Assembly: GCF_015832195.1 (NCBI RefSeq) | Contig: NC_052017.1 | Span: 51,785,652-51,849,651 of the forward strand | DNA length: 64,000 nt | Reading direction: 5' to 3' | Source of the DNA: Motacilla alba alba | Lineage: Eukaryota > Chordata > Aves > Passeriformes > Motacillidae | Shown here: positions 18,801-30,839 of the stretch, one piece after another | Layout of the letters: each line of letters starts with the position of its first letter | How positions within the stretch are numbered: position 1 is the first letter of the stretch | Translations under genes and position numbers: made by a program | The notes under the pieces: generated by a model | The model's database searches: none | Told to the model about the DNA's origin: nothing | What the model saw: the letters and a program-made list of their open reading frames with translations, nothing else

Positions 18801-21137
18801 GGTTTTATATCACTGTTGGATTTCAGGGGTCCATTTGAATCCTTCTACTCGCTTGTTGTGGTTTGGGTTGGTAAGGAGATGTATATACTGCCTTATTCTA
18901 GCACCTTCTCTGTGCTTCTTGCTAACAAGCACCTCTTCCCTCTCCATTGTGGATGCCCGCTTCCTTTCTCTTGCTGTCTTTAAAATGTCTACCCTGTAAT
19001 CATGGATGTTGACTTCCACTGCAGATGGGAAGTCCTTTAGAGGGAATGGAAAGTGTTTCCAAACTGTTCTGTTTATAGAAGTGGCAGAAGGAAATGAATC
19101 ACTTACTGACCTATATTTTAGTTACTGATGGCCACTACAGCTACCTGACCTTTTCTTCCAAAAATCAGGTAACTAAGAGTAGCAACAACGCCCTTTCTCC
19201 TGTAAAAGATTGATAACCCTTAAATAAGTGCTTAATAAAGAACTTGAAGCATTTTTTTTCAAATTAATACATAATACCATTTAATATCAGTAATCTACAC
19301 AGAACAATGGAAGTTTTTGCAGAGGTCCTTTATTTCATTACTCTGGCTCTTTTCTGTGCCCTCTCTGCCAACCACAACTTCACTATTCTGATGTCCTTCA
19401 GGCTCCTTTGACACATGTACATAACATTGAAAACTGGTGAGTTGTCCTTCATGGTCCTTCATACTGTCCTGGTGACAGCTTCCAGAGGCCACACCATCTG
19501 CTCAGCAAAAAAACCAGCAAGACTGCAGACAACTGACACATGGCCAGGACAAAGCCCCATGTGTGAGTCTACAGACATGATTTATAGGCCAAAGAGCATC
19601 CAAACACACTTGGAGGAAATGGCATGGAACATGAAGCTCTTAATAAATGGACTGAGCTGCAAAGGGTTGACTATTTTCCTTGTAAATCAGGGACTTTTAG
19701 GCTCCAATCCAAAGTCCTTGGAAATCAATGGGAGTCCTTCCAGTGCAGCAGCAGACACTTCCAAATGGGAAGCTACTTGACTACAACAAAGAAGTTAGGC
19801 TATGATAAGGGCGTAGAAGCACTATGGGACTGGGTCACTAAGACACTAAGACTGGGAGGTGACTATTTCATTGGCTGATCATGCCAGAACAGTGGCCTCA
19901 AAGAACAGTTTTTCATTTCCCCAGATAATCATGACTCAAAAGTATTCAATACTTTTGATTTCCTACCCTTTACTGGCTTTTTCGGGGTTTATTGCATATT
20001 GCTCCTTGCCAGTCTTTCCAGTGCTTGCAAAACCAAGTGTATTTTTGTGCAAGGTCATCTGAGTTGTTCAGGAGTGTTTCTGTCCCTGACACGGCAAATT
20101 TGCAAACAAGCCTCAGGCAAGCATGGGCCCAAGCAGGAATCACGGTGCAGGTGGCTATCACAGTGATGCCAGTAATTCAATCACAGCAGCAACACTAAAC
20201 TGAAGGCTGCTGGCAGAGGGAAGTTGATAAGCTCGTGGGAAGACTTGACTGAAACAGATCCATTGATACACTTCTATCTTCACAAAATATGGTGCTGTAT
20301 TCACTCAAGATGGAGAGAACATGCCCAAGTTACTCATGCCTGGTTTGCCTTTGGTCCTGAAGAACTGACCTCACACCCTGTTCAGGTCCTAATCCCAACT
20401 CACCTGGCAGTGAGAGATATTCAGACTGGTCCTGCTGCAATAAATTTTGATACTAATTTCACCAGCATTTCTCTGGATATTTTTTGTGGAAGAGAAAGAT
20501 CCTTTCACCATAGTTCTTTTCTAGTTCTATTCAGCAACAACCTTTACAAATGCTTAAATGTATGGATTTGCTATATGAAGAATCTGATTGCTGGTAGATT
20601 TTCCTACTTAAATCCACAATGCAATCACAGTATTTATGCTTTCTCCAATCCTGTCTATGGCCCTCATTGATAAAAATCATCCCCATAATATATAGGAAAG
20701 ATATTTAATGTGACTGAAAGCTGGGAAAGCAAACCTCAGCTTACTACACTACTTCTGGAGAGTCCATCTTTTCAGAGCACAGTGTCACAGTGGGAATGAA
20801 GAAGCATATGAGGTATCAGACTTAAAAAAAAAAAATTAATAACTTAAGTAAAGCAAGATCAGGATGTCAAATATGGATTCTTCTTTTAAAATCTATTCTG
20901 TCATCACTTCACTTCAGTTATGCTTTATTTGCTTATTATTTTATTCTGAAAACCATCAAAATATAAACCAACAAGCTCTGAAATAAACCCTTCGGAAAGA
21001 CAAAAAAATCCCTTATTGTCTTTGGAAGATAGACATTTGCAAGACAGTCTGTTTCAATGCTTTTAAAATATAATAAGTTCTTATAATTCTAGAGAAGACT
21101 GCTTCAAAAGTTCCTGAGTTGATATGAGCACAGTTAC
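15879..21137 (-). other. Intron between WW2 and pre-HECT exons; holds a CR1 fragment
   Basis: About 5.3 kb. It carries the larger CR1 fragment (16761-17032), a GC-richer stretch with short open frames on both strands (17495-17785), and the longest intronic ATG frame on the plus strand (20224-20670, 148 codons). None of the open frames has a recognisable domain. Confidence 0.75.
16761..17032 (-). mobile_element. CR1 LINE 3' fragment, 5'-truncated
   Basis: About 270 bases match the 3' end of the avian CR1 retrotransposon in reverse orientation. On the plus strand it opens with aatcatagaaaggtctgg (complement of the CR1 3' tail and its ATTCTATG-type repeat), continues with ttaaagatcatctag, gggcagggacacctt and ctccaggcaatctgttcc, and ends near ccccttgtcctgtgacta. 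Similarity stops there, so the copy is heavily 5'-truncated, as is usual for CR1. It encodes no intact protein. Its direction is the same as HECW1. The many substitutions suggest an old insertion. Confidence 0.92.
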
Positions 21138-21272
21138 CTCTCCAGCGCTGTAGCTACGAAGTCGCTGGAGATGTTGCCGGTGAGTCAGGTGGTTTGGGAG
21201 ACGCCCATTCTGCAGCGGGATCCTGGGATCTATGAAGGTGGTAGCACGGCTATTGTGGTCAATGAAGAAAGA
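21138..21272 (-). CDS. HECW1: HECW1 exon: end of WW2, with Phe at the second Trp position
   Basis: This 135-base, phase 0-0 exon encodes 45 residues: [17 protein letters not shown], then a basic stretch with [18 protein letters not shown]. The acceptor is TGTTTCAG and the donor GTAACT. Together with the previous exon it completes WW2. The residue 22 positions after the first Trp is Phe (codon 21234-21236), not Trp, followed by the expected Pro. I recall the same Phe in mammalian HECW proteins, so this is likely a family trait and not damage. Confidence 0.96.
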
Positions 21273-21874
21273 CTGAAACACAAAGGAACAATGGTTTCTT
21301 TAATAAGACTGACAACCCTGTGATGGTATCGCAGGAGCGCTGCAGGAAAACCACTGGCAACTGTATGTGGGAAATACCTTGGATAAGTATAGTCCATGCA
21401 AGGCACCTGCAAACAACAGGACTGGCCTACTCAAAGCTAGAACAGCTCTTAGAAAATATCTGAAGCTGTGTAGACCAAAATCATGTGAAATGGCCATGAT
21501 GTAAACAAGACAGGAGAGAATAATATTATTGAGAAATGCTGCTTTAACATATTTGGTGGATCCAGAGGCCAGTCAGCAAAGCTTCATTCGAGGCAGAGAC
21601 ACTGAGTCAAATTTTGCAGTCACAACAGACCTACTCTGCTCAAAGTTTGTTGTCAGTCCAATGTTGCCTTGCTTTGGTACAATATTCTACAGAAAGCTAG
21701 AAAGGCTTTGAAACTTTGAAGCTTTTTTCCTGCTTTTAAAATAATTCTCCTTGCTGCTTGTGTTGTTTAAACCAAACCTTCACTGATTTTGAGTCAAGAA
21801 GGAAGGAACTTTTAATAATCATGTAGTCTGATGTGCTGTGTTAAACAAGTGATTAGTTTTGTTGGCACTCTTAC
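21273..21874 (-). other. Intron splitting WW2
   Basis: About 600 bases between the two WW2 exons. No repeat or other gene recognised. Open minus-strand frames near 21300-21497 extend from the exon edge into intron and are not real. Confidence 0.8.
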
Positions 21875-22060
21875 CTTGCCCTGCTGGTCAGTTTTTATCT
21901 CCCAGCCACGAGGAAGCTCCAGTCGGGTATCAGCAAACATGTTGATAAAATTTACTAGGTCTCTGTTGTGCTGATACCGCTCAAAATTACGAGCATCTCT
22001 ACGAATCTTCAGAATCATGTGCTTCAAGCAGGTACTGTTGGTGAAGACTCGATAGGCACT
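21875..22060 (-). CDS. HECW1: HECW1 exon: helical box and start of WW2
   Basis: This 186-base, phase 0-0 exon encodes 62 residues, from [19 protein letters not shown] through [20 protein letters not shown] to DQQGK. The acceptor is CATCTCACAG and the donor GTAAGA. The helical box runs to about [17 protein letters not shown] is the start of WW2, with its first Trp codon at 21902-21904. The WW2 domain is split by the next intron after the Lys of QQGK. Confidence 0.96.
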
Positions 22061-24912
22061 CTGTGAGATGGATAAGAAAAGGGAAGAAACCCAGTTCTGA
22101 TGTCAAAACATATTTGGTTATTTCATGGGCCACATGCCCAAAGAAATGAAACAAATCCTGTTAGAATCTGTTAGAATCAAGAAACACTTCCATCTCATTG
22201 TTTTGATTTGAGTGACCACTTTACATGCATATGCAGAATTAAAAAATACAATCTGGAAAGTGAAATATCCCACACATTATGCACAGTTAGCCTGTATAAG
22301 AACTGCCTTTTTAATGCACTTCAAAATTGGTCAGGTGAAACATCACACACTCAAGGTGCATGTAGTTGACCCTTTCACTGCTTTTTTTGGTTGACAGAAA
22401 CACTGCTTGTGTGCCTTGGCAGTGCCAGAAAGATGCAAAGACAGCTGTGAACATCTATTTTTGCTATAACTGAAATCAAGATGTGTGTGATAGGACTCAC
22501 AAACTTAAGAGGATCCCAGGGCAGATGTCTCCATATGAGCTTGCTACCTTTTTTATGGTGACTATACAGCCACAGGACAGGACAGACGCTTTTTAATTGT
22601 CTATTTTTGGAAGATGTGAATTGTTTCCTGGAATGGAGTATTTGTTTCTGCAATGACTACAAAGCTTGCCAGATGGAAACACTTCCATGAGTCCAATGAA
22701 TGCCACCCCTCAGGCAGCAAGTTGTATCTCACAATGGGCATTAAATACACCTCCAGGGGAACATGGCCTGAGGCAGCTCCAGGGAGTGAACTGATCTGAT
22801 TGCAGAATAGAGGCCCAGTGAACTGTATTTGTTGTTCAATATGTGTTGTTCAGGGTGTTCAAGGATAGAGCATCGCAAAATAATACTTGTGCTAACAACA
22901 TACAGGCCCATTCACAGGCTACTCTTTGAATCCTTCACTTCAGGGAAAAAGCTCCTTAAGACAGAGTAGGAAACTTCACAAAAATTTTCTGAACCTTTTA
23001 CTAGAGAGAAAGTGAGTGTCTTGGTTTGCTGGTCAGCCAAAAGGACTGATTACTCATTAGAGTAATAAAGATCACTGGAGGAGTCCTGTCTTAAGTGAAC
23101 TGAGCTCCAGTGTGCAGACCTGGAATATGTCCAGAGAATCTGACCCAGCAGCTTTGAATTCTCGATTTCTATGTGCATTTAATGCATTTTAACCACTATA
23201 TATAATTCAATAAAACATCGACAGGTATAATCTTTATTTTGTAAGGATTTATTGTGGTGACACCACTGAGAATGCTCCCTGTAGCACAAGGTCCCTAATT
23301 ATGGCAAGGGTTGGTAAATGTTATGAAATCACAGAGATATGATCTCTGCCCTGAAGATATGACCTGCTTATAACCTGGGAAAGCTTCATGGTCACAGATT
23401 TTTAAGATCCCAGCCTACTACACAACAAAAGTTTTATTTTGATCTAATGTATGATCAATGACTGCCTTGAATATCTCTAAGCTGCACTAGGGAAACAAAG
23501 AGTGCAATGTACTTTTATCTCTTCATGGAAATAAAATATCTGAAAAATGAGAGCTTTTCCCTTTTAATTCTAACTGCTGGATAATATTTTCCAATCCCAA
23601 CTTCAGTGGTATAATTAATAGCTTGAAATTTTAATAGGGGCTTGTGGTTAAAATATTACACTCGTGTTAAGGCAAAAGTTATGTGGGCCATTATTCCTGT
23701 ACAAGTGGTATCTGTATGACCATTTGACAGATGTTTTAATAGACTATTCTGGTTCTCACATTAGAGACAAGTTTTTAAGATAAAACTGAAGGCCTCTTTC
23801 TGCTTTTTTTTTTTTAGTTTCAGTGACTAATAAAATTGGGATTTAGTCTCCTGTGAGCTATTTAAACAAGTATGGAATCAGTTGCTCATTTTTCCAACAA
23901 CAATGCTGGTCAAAAATTACATTGCTCCCAGCTTTAAATGATCATATATCACCCTGCTAATGGAAGAAATTATCTGTACTCCACAACCTAGTTCAGGGAA
24001 TGTCAGATGAGTCAATACATCCCTTCCTTGTCAGGATCTCATGGGTGATAATCTCTGGCAGATGCTTGGAGATGGATGGCTGGCTTCAATCCACCAAGTG
24101 CCACAGCCAAAACCTGATGTCTGCAGTTAGCTAAAAGGCTGTGCTGAGGCAACTCTGAGCATTTTACTTTCTCTTCCATTTGAAAAGGAAGGTCATTGCT
24201 ACCCAGAAATGGATGACTTCCCAAATAGTCAAAAGTCACATTTAGATGCCTTGTTGAACTAAACTCTAGATATGACAAACTAGGACTGCATCTCCTGGTG
24301 GGACTGCCCTATCTGCTTCCTCCTGATACTACCTTTTTCCACTCCCCTCCAGGTTTGCAAGAAAATGTGTGGTTTTACTTCATTAACAAAAAAAAATGTT
24401 ATTTGAATTTTGAAAATTTGTTTTTATTTATGCTTTTTCCAAAACACTGACACAAGTCAGTATTTCTTTCACTCAGTTATGCCTGCCCCCATTTTGAGAA
24501 TGCAAATTGCAAGAGTTAATTTTTTTCCCTCTGTTTCCCTTGGTGGTATCTGAGTAAGACTTGGTGGTATCTGACTAAGATTTCTCAGGATGTTGGATCA
24601 AAAGACAACAACTTCACTGCCTGCAGCATCAGAATCAACCAAGCTGAAACCAAGGGTTCCTGCTTGTATTGGGAGGATAACACTAATGAGCTTCTCTGTA
24701 CCATGGACACTCTCGTGTGAGGCAGAATCCCAGCAAGAGCCTTCTTGGAGCAACCTGGCTGTAGTGTCCCCAACCTGGTCTGGTGCTCAGAAAGGACAAC
24801 TGAGCCCCACGTCACACAATTCAGATTCACTGTGCACTCACCCTGAAGGTCTGGGACACAGCACTAGGACTCAAAAATCAGTAGTGTGAGAGAGCAAATC
24901 ATAGTTACTCAC
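22061..24912 (-). other. Intron within the helical box
   Basis: About 2.9 kb. It holds a 21-bp tandem duplication at 24540-24581. The stretch beginning near 23016 (tgtcttggtttgctgg) weakly recalls starts of passerine LTRs, but I could not find a matching end or target duplication. Otherwise nothing recognisable. Confidence 0.7.
24540..24581. repeat. 21-bp tandem duplication
   Basis: Two adjacent 21-base units of ttggtggtatctgaStaaga type differ at two positions. It is intronic, 330 bases past the donor of the helical-box exon on the gene strand. Confidence 0.88.
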
Positions 24913-25034
24913 ATAGTTTGCATGCAGCACAGTGAAGAACTCGGGATTGGTGATGAACTTCACAGCTGGAGACTGCAGCAGCAAGGTGATTTTTTGAGAA
25001 TTCACAGGAGAAAGGGAACCTTCCCTCCTAATCT
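24913..25034 (-). CDS. HECW1: HECW1 exon: first half of the HECW helical box
   Basis: This 122-base exon encodes (E)[19 protein letters not shown] through [18 protein letters not shown] and ends in phase 0. The acceptor is TTTTGTCCAG and the donor GTGAGT. The segment from QKITLLLQ onward is the start of the conserved helical domain between WW1 and WW2 that Pfam lists as the HECW1 helix family. Its exact role is not known to me; it has been proposed to support substrate or partner binding. [11 protein letters not shown] is one of the strings that points to HECW1. Confidence 0.95.
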
Positions 25035-27605
25035 CTGGACAAAAAAAAACCAAAACAGCAAGCCACAGAATCTTATTAATGTAGTGGCAAGCACAGTCTT
25101 TTATTTAACCTTTCAGAAACAGCTGCAGAAGTGATAATATAAAAAAGCCACCCCTTGCCCAATGCACCTACCTTGGCATTCCCAAGACAAGCAAACTGAT
25201 GGATGTCCTTATGTTTAGTGATGCAGTGTGTACCACAGCAGTGCAGGAGCTGGATGGTTCCCTGAACTGTGGCTTATGAAACTCTGTGTCAAGTCTGCTG
25301 TGGTCCCCAAGTGTAATGTGACCACAGCAGTTTTCACCAGCTGATGGTTTGGTTCAGTCACCCAGGTCCATTCTGGTTTCCCCTGCAGCTGATTTTAGAG
25401 AAATCTGATCTCCCAATCCAGCATTACCCTTTACTTAAATTGCACTAGTTTTGACAAGTCCAAGGTTTTGGGGACTTGTATGGTAAAGAAAACAAAACCA
25501 GACACAATTGCATTATTTTTAATCTGTATCAATTAACGAAGCACAGGAGCAGAACTGAGCACTGAGAATGTAACTCTGTAGAGGTAGAAACTCCTGATGC
25601 TCTTTAGCTACCAGAAAAATTCTTCCTACCATTTAATTGTGGCCATGGTGTTCTGGCATTTTCAGATAAAACCACATTTTATTTGCAGTCCAAGAAAACT
25701 GGATGCAGGTGTCATCAACAGAAAAAATAAAATTTCACATTTTTTTTCTTATCAGTTATAACTTCCTTTTTCTTCTTGCTGCACACATCATATTATTTTA
25801 TCAATTTAAATCTGCAGACTGGATCAGTTTCTGGAATTTAATTGATTTATACTGTCTTAGAACCTGGATTGATGTGCCTTAATTGTATTCCTTCTGACAC
25901 TTTTCATTTAAATTAAAAGACAAATAACAAATCTATAGTACTGCAGCTTTTTCTTTCCCTAATGTGTTTACACCATCATTGACCTTCTAATTATTGGAAT
26001 TTTATACAATATTGATGGTTTTTTTCCAAAAGGAAGGCAATTATCTATAGCAAAAAACATTTCCTAATAACTTATGGTAACATTTATCACACTGATTAGC
26101 TCTTTGGGTTTAAAACAAAAGAGTGTGTGATAAATAATAAACTGAACAAAATACTTAGTGGTGGCAACTCCTATTAAATTACTATTTTATTGTCTATGAT
26201 ACTAAATGATTATACATATTACAAGTAATGGCTACATTACTTATAAATATTAATAATGTGTACTTCATTTCCACTTCTCTAACACAGAGAACTGGGATCT
26301 CCTTATAAGATCCACTGTAGGCAGAAGTCCCTCTTTAATAGCAATACAAAAGATGACAAGGAAACTTTGAGCATCAAATGTTAAACATCCTTGGTCAAAA
26401 CTGATATCAAGTTAAAAAAACCTAATGGATCAAAACAAGCAAAATTGAATATTTTTCTAAACTTGTTAAAAATGTTTATTATTTCTCTATGTATTTTTTT
26501 CCTATTCAACATGGAAAACTAAGAAAATTCAAGCAGACATGGTGTTGGTTCTTTCCCATTACCAATCCTATTTACAGAGGGATGGCAAAAGGATAGCAAG
26601 AAGTTGGATTTCCTCATGGCAGACTATACAGAACACAAAGTTTGGTGGAGGAAAGAGTGATCCAAAGGAGGACAACTGGTCAATCATTTTGCTGGTGCCA
26701 ACAAAGCAGGGAGTTATTTTCGCATGGTCTCAAGTTGAATAGTGGGCACTAGAATGATTGCTGATACTTCCTACTTGAAACAAACACTTAAGACTATGGT
26801 TTCCCAAATGTTTTGAGAAAAAAATTTTTGGTAGGAGTGTGATTATCACCAAAAAGAGTAGAAGCGACCCCTGCCATCCCATCCTGCCTTGGGTACACAT
26901 TTTCCTCTTCTGCTTCGTAGTGACCCTCACTATTGTCTCCTGATCTAACAAGCCAGATGAAAGATCCAATCTGGCTGTAAATGACAAGGACAAGAAGCCA
27001 GGCTATTTTTCAGGCAGTTCAGTTCTCTCTGGTATGGGGTCCTGTCACATAAATTAGTGGTGAGCAAAAAGACTGCTGTGCCTTCTTTAGTGACAGCCCA
27101 CACTTAGGTCAACTCACAGCTATCACAAAACCACACCTTTAAAAACCACAAGTATTTCATACATGATGCCAGGGCTGCAGCAGGTGCAATCACGTGGGGA
27201 AATGTGGCAGTGCAGAAGCCAAGCCTAGAGAAAACAAACTGCAAATGCCCCAAGCTAAAAATCACACAGCCACAAAAATAAGACAGCACTATTTTTGCAA
27301 CTACTAGGTGAATAGTATTCACCTAGTAGTTGTAAAATGTCTCTTTAATTTTAGTTTTAAATGGCCATTTACTAAGGTAAAAATGCTTTGTCTGAGTAGT
27401 TGCAAAAAAGAACTGAAACTGTTGTATCCAGCATTGTGCTTGTAGCATCGCATCTAAAAACTGTATCTTCAGATCTTTTTTGTTTTTTAAAATTAGGTTT
27501 TTCAACCTGCTATAATAAAATTCCAACCTCCCCTGGAAATGCAGATTTCCCCAGAACTGAATTGCACTGAACATGCCACTCAGAAGCTTGGAAGATGCCC
27601 CATAC
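25035..27605 (-). other. Intron between linker and helical box exons
   Basis: About 2.6 kb, notably AT-rich from about 25660 to 26520. It holds the perfect hairpin at 27298-27332. No other exon or named repeat seen. Confidence 0.75.
27298..27332. repeat. Perfect inverted repeat, 16-bp arms, 3-base loop
   Basis: The left arm caactactaggtgaat (27298-27313) and right arm attcacctagtagttg (27317-27332) are exact reverse complements around the loop agt. Allowing one G-T type mismatch at 27297/27333, pairing extends four more bases (tttt / aaaa) to a stem of about 21 bp. It lies in the intron 274-308 bases past the donor at 27605 on the gene strand. It is too short for a typical pre-miRNA and has no known family in my memory; a small palindromic element or a chance palindrome are the alternatives. 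Confidence 0.93.
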
Positions 27606-27736
27606 CTGGGCTTGGCTGGGAAGGCTCTGCCTCAGAGTCACTTCCTCCTCCAGTGGGAACTCTCTCCACCCTGTTGTTTACCACAGCATCATCTTCAGTC
27701 CTCTCTGTTGCAATGGTTCGCTGGATGTTTTGGTAC
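27606..27736 (-). CDS. HECW1: HECW1 exon: helical, acidic linker after WW1
   Basis: This 131-base exon encodes (R)YQNIQRTIATERTEDD, a variable stretch with GGGSDSEAE, and PSQPSP. Its final base begins the Glu finished in the next exon. The acceptor is TATCTAG after a Lys/Tyr-type pyrimidine-poor stretch, and the donor is GTATGG. The first half is likely helical and continues the WW1-proximal helix. The second half is low-complexity and is where I recall the HECW1 proteins differing most, including a longer Gly run in human; that comparison is from memory. Confidence 0.92.
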
Positions 27737-28392
27737 CTAGATACATTCATAGAAAGGAATAACAAGATTTAGTTAACAGAGGTGCTTTCTGTTGCTTTCT
27801 GCTTTAACAATCAGCACTGTTTCTGAATTATTCCAATATTTCTAACTTCTGTGTACAACAGAGTAAGAGCACTGCTGACTCTTTTCTTGCAGCTGGTGCA
27901 GCTGCTCACACTCAGGCCAACCAGTACTCTGCAAACTTGGCATTTTTCAGTGACTAACAAATAGCCACAGAGGGTGCCAAGTCAGGAATACTCAAACTTT
28001 AAACACATATTTAGGGTACATGTTGCTACTTTGAGGCTTCCCTTTAAAACATCTGGACACCTGGAACCCAAAACTAGAGGTGGATCATGGTTCCTCATCT
28101 TATTTAGCCTTATGGAAGCATAACCAATGAAGTAAGGACCAATCCTCTGATGTGCTCGGTAACCTTCAGTCTTTGTTATTAAATTACTGGATGTGCATCC
28201 TAAACCGTGAAAATAAATAATCTTTACCTGATGAAGAATAAATATCCTGGAGTGTTTTGAATTCACGCTAAAGAAATCAAATTCTCCTTAACTTGTTCAC
28301 TCATAGTGACAGATGAATTGGTGAACATGTTTTCTTTGGTTCTACTGGCAAATTATGAACATGCCTTATATGTATTACAAATGCATTTTATA

Positions 28393-28469
28393 CAGAAAGA
28401 GAGAAGGAAAGAAAAAGAAAGCATAAGGAGAAAGAAAGAACTAGAAAGAGAAAGAAAAGCAAAGCTAGA
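28393..28469. repeat. Imperfect GAAA/GA purine tract
   Basis: About 77 bases, almost all A and G on the plus strand (agaaagagagaaggaaagaa type). In the HECW1 transcript it is a pyrimidine tract, roughly 650-730 bases upstream of the 27606-27736 exon. Confidence 0.9.
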
Positions 28470-30800
28470 AAACAGACTCTCTTAATTATTTTAATTAGCT
28501 TCCATCCTGATATTTTTAATCCTTCTTTCTTCATGGCATTTCCGTGTGTATTTGAAACAGGATGGCTTTGCTGCCTGCTTTTAATCTGATCCAGCATTGT
28601 TTGTCTTTTATTTTTCTGATTTACACTCTTTGCTTTCCTCAGCTCAAGCTCCGACTTACAGATTTTTACTTACTTTCTGTCTCTTTATTTGTCAATGCAC
28701 ACTTTATTCCAAATTAGAAGTTAGCCATGAGTAACTTCCTCAAAGTGACACAGGATCATTAAAGACAAGAGTTAGGGTTTGGCTTTTTGATATCTCAAAA
28801 GACAAAAAAGACAAATTTCCAGTAGCTCACTGCAAGCCAATCTTAAGCAAAAGGGCTGGAGATAATCAAGAAAAAATAATTAAAATTTTAATAGATTTAT
28901 ACTAAACTTTCACAATGCTATGTGTCCCTCTCCAGTACTCAAAGTCATTTAAAGCTACATTTAGTGTATATTTTGATAGTTTAAGAAAACATCCATCTTT
29001 ACAAGGAAATTCTGATAGCAGGGTTTGCAACAGCATGAATTTACTGCAGTTTTAAACCCTCTGTTGTAGGCCTACATTTTGCAGCTTTATTCACTTGACT
29101 GCAGGCAACTGAATGAACTTTCCATTCCAGTACTGCAGGAGTTTTACAACACCCACATGCAATAGAAAGGAAAGGAAAAACCAACCGCAAAATCCCCCAA
29201 GTTCATATAATCAAGGGATATAAGCACACATATAGAAAAACCCTGCACCTTCAATTTAATTAGATGGTAGAAAATCCCCACTGGCAAACCTCAAAGAGCA
29301 ACAGCAGCTGTATGCCAACAAAAAGCTACGCATTTCTTTTGCATCTCAATACTATAAAATCACCTTATATAAATACCCAAAAATGCCAAAGTAATTGGAG
29401 AAAACATTGGAAGTGCAAAAGTTATGGGAATGTCTCTGGAAATTTCAGTCTCCTTTCAAAGTGATTTGTCAAAGAAATGGAGCTTAAGAAATACCAGGCT
29501 GTGGCTGTCCTAACCATGATGGTTATAATTTTTTATGTTGATTATTATCTTTCAAACTAATGCAAAGACAAGTCTAGACATACATATGCTGCAAAGTATC
29601 CTTTCAACAGAGCTTGAACAACAAGGGCTGTTATCTTCTTGACCAACAAGTAAGCAAGTCAGGTAGTGCTCCTGAAAATGAGCAAGAGCCTCTAATAATA
29701 GAAGCATGGATGTTTATTTGGTGTTTGCCCAACACCTGGATTCCAGTTTTGCATTCCCTGTATTCTCAAGTGGCTCGTACAGCTAAATGGAAGCTTGCAG
29801 CACAGAAGGAAAGCAGGACTAGGTTTAATCACAGCTATGGGTTTCTTTTCAAGCTGAATTTCCAAAGCTTTGTGGTTTTGGCTGGGCTGGAAATACCAAG
29901 CTTCTTTGTAATATTTTGGTCTTTCCATTCCCTTACACAAATTAAACCAGGAAGCCAAAAAAAAAAAAGGAAATTTGTTTAAAAGAAAAGTCACTAAGCT
30001 TTTTTAAACTGTGGGGTGATGCTGAGTCCAAATTTTGTTTGAGGTTAGAGCAAAAGTTCAGGCTGCTGCTAATTCTATCAGCAAGGTCTATGTCTGCTGT
30101 TGCCTCACCTAAAATGGCTGTCAGGTGTGTTTGTTGAAAAACATATCAAATCATTAAGTTTGAAACACAACAAAACAGAATTCTGAAATGAGGGCTTAAA
30201 ACAAAGTCCAGTCCTCCACAGTGTTGATAATAACTATGAAAAGTAGCTATCCTGACATTCCCGAAATGTGGAGACATGAAATATCTGAAATTAGATTTAG
30301 GACTAGAATAACTTTTAAAAATATAACAGCTAGGTTAAAACTACAAAAATTACTTGCCACTGGGCAAATACTCAGGAGATTCAGTATGAATCCCTTTTAT
30401 TAGTATCTTAGGAAAAGTTCAGAGGTAACAATAGATCTTTGCATTCAACTTCTCAAGTCAATAGAGCTCCTTGGCAGAGAGGAGAGAATCACCAGCTTTT
30501 TTCCTTAGTCCCAAGAAGCCATGACATTTCATGTTTAATAAACTGCAAAGTCTCCAATGGAACTTGCATAAGTATAGATTTGCCACTGCTGAAAACTCCA
30601 TACTTCTCCCTTTGTAACTGGATATATGAATACTAAAAATTGAGAGACTCAAAGAATATCAATCTTAGTAACTCTCCATTGGTAGCCGAGTAGTCTGAGC
30701 TTTGACATGGCTAAAATCCCTCTTGAAGACCAATACCAAATGGCAGAGAAGTCTTGTAAATCCCTTGAAAGAATCTACATTAGGCATTCATTTTCTTAAG

Positions 30801-30839
30801 GGTTTTTTTTTGTTTGTTTGTTTTTGTTTTGTTTTTTTA
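30801..30839. repeat. TTTG-type low-complexity run
   Basis: T-rich run with several TTTG units (tttgtttgtttgtttttg). A simple repeat or degraded A-rich tail on the other strand; no attached element body recognised. Confidence 0.85.

Noticed and set aside
23016..23300. Possible LTR start (tgtcttggtttgctgg) with a downstream AATAAA
   Set aside because: No matching LTR end, second LTR, primer-binding site or target duplication could be seen.
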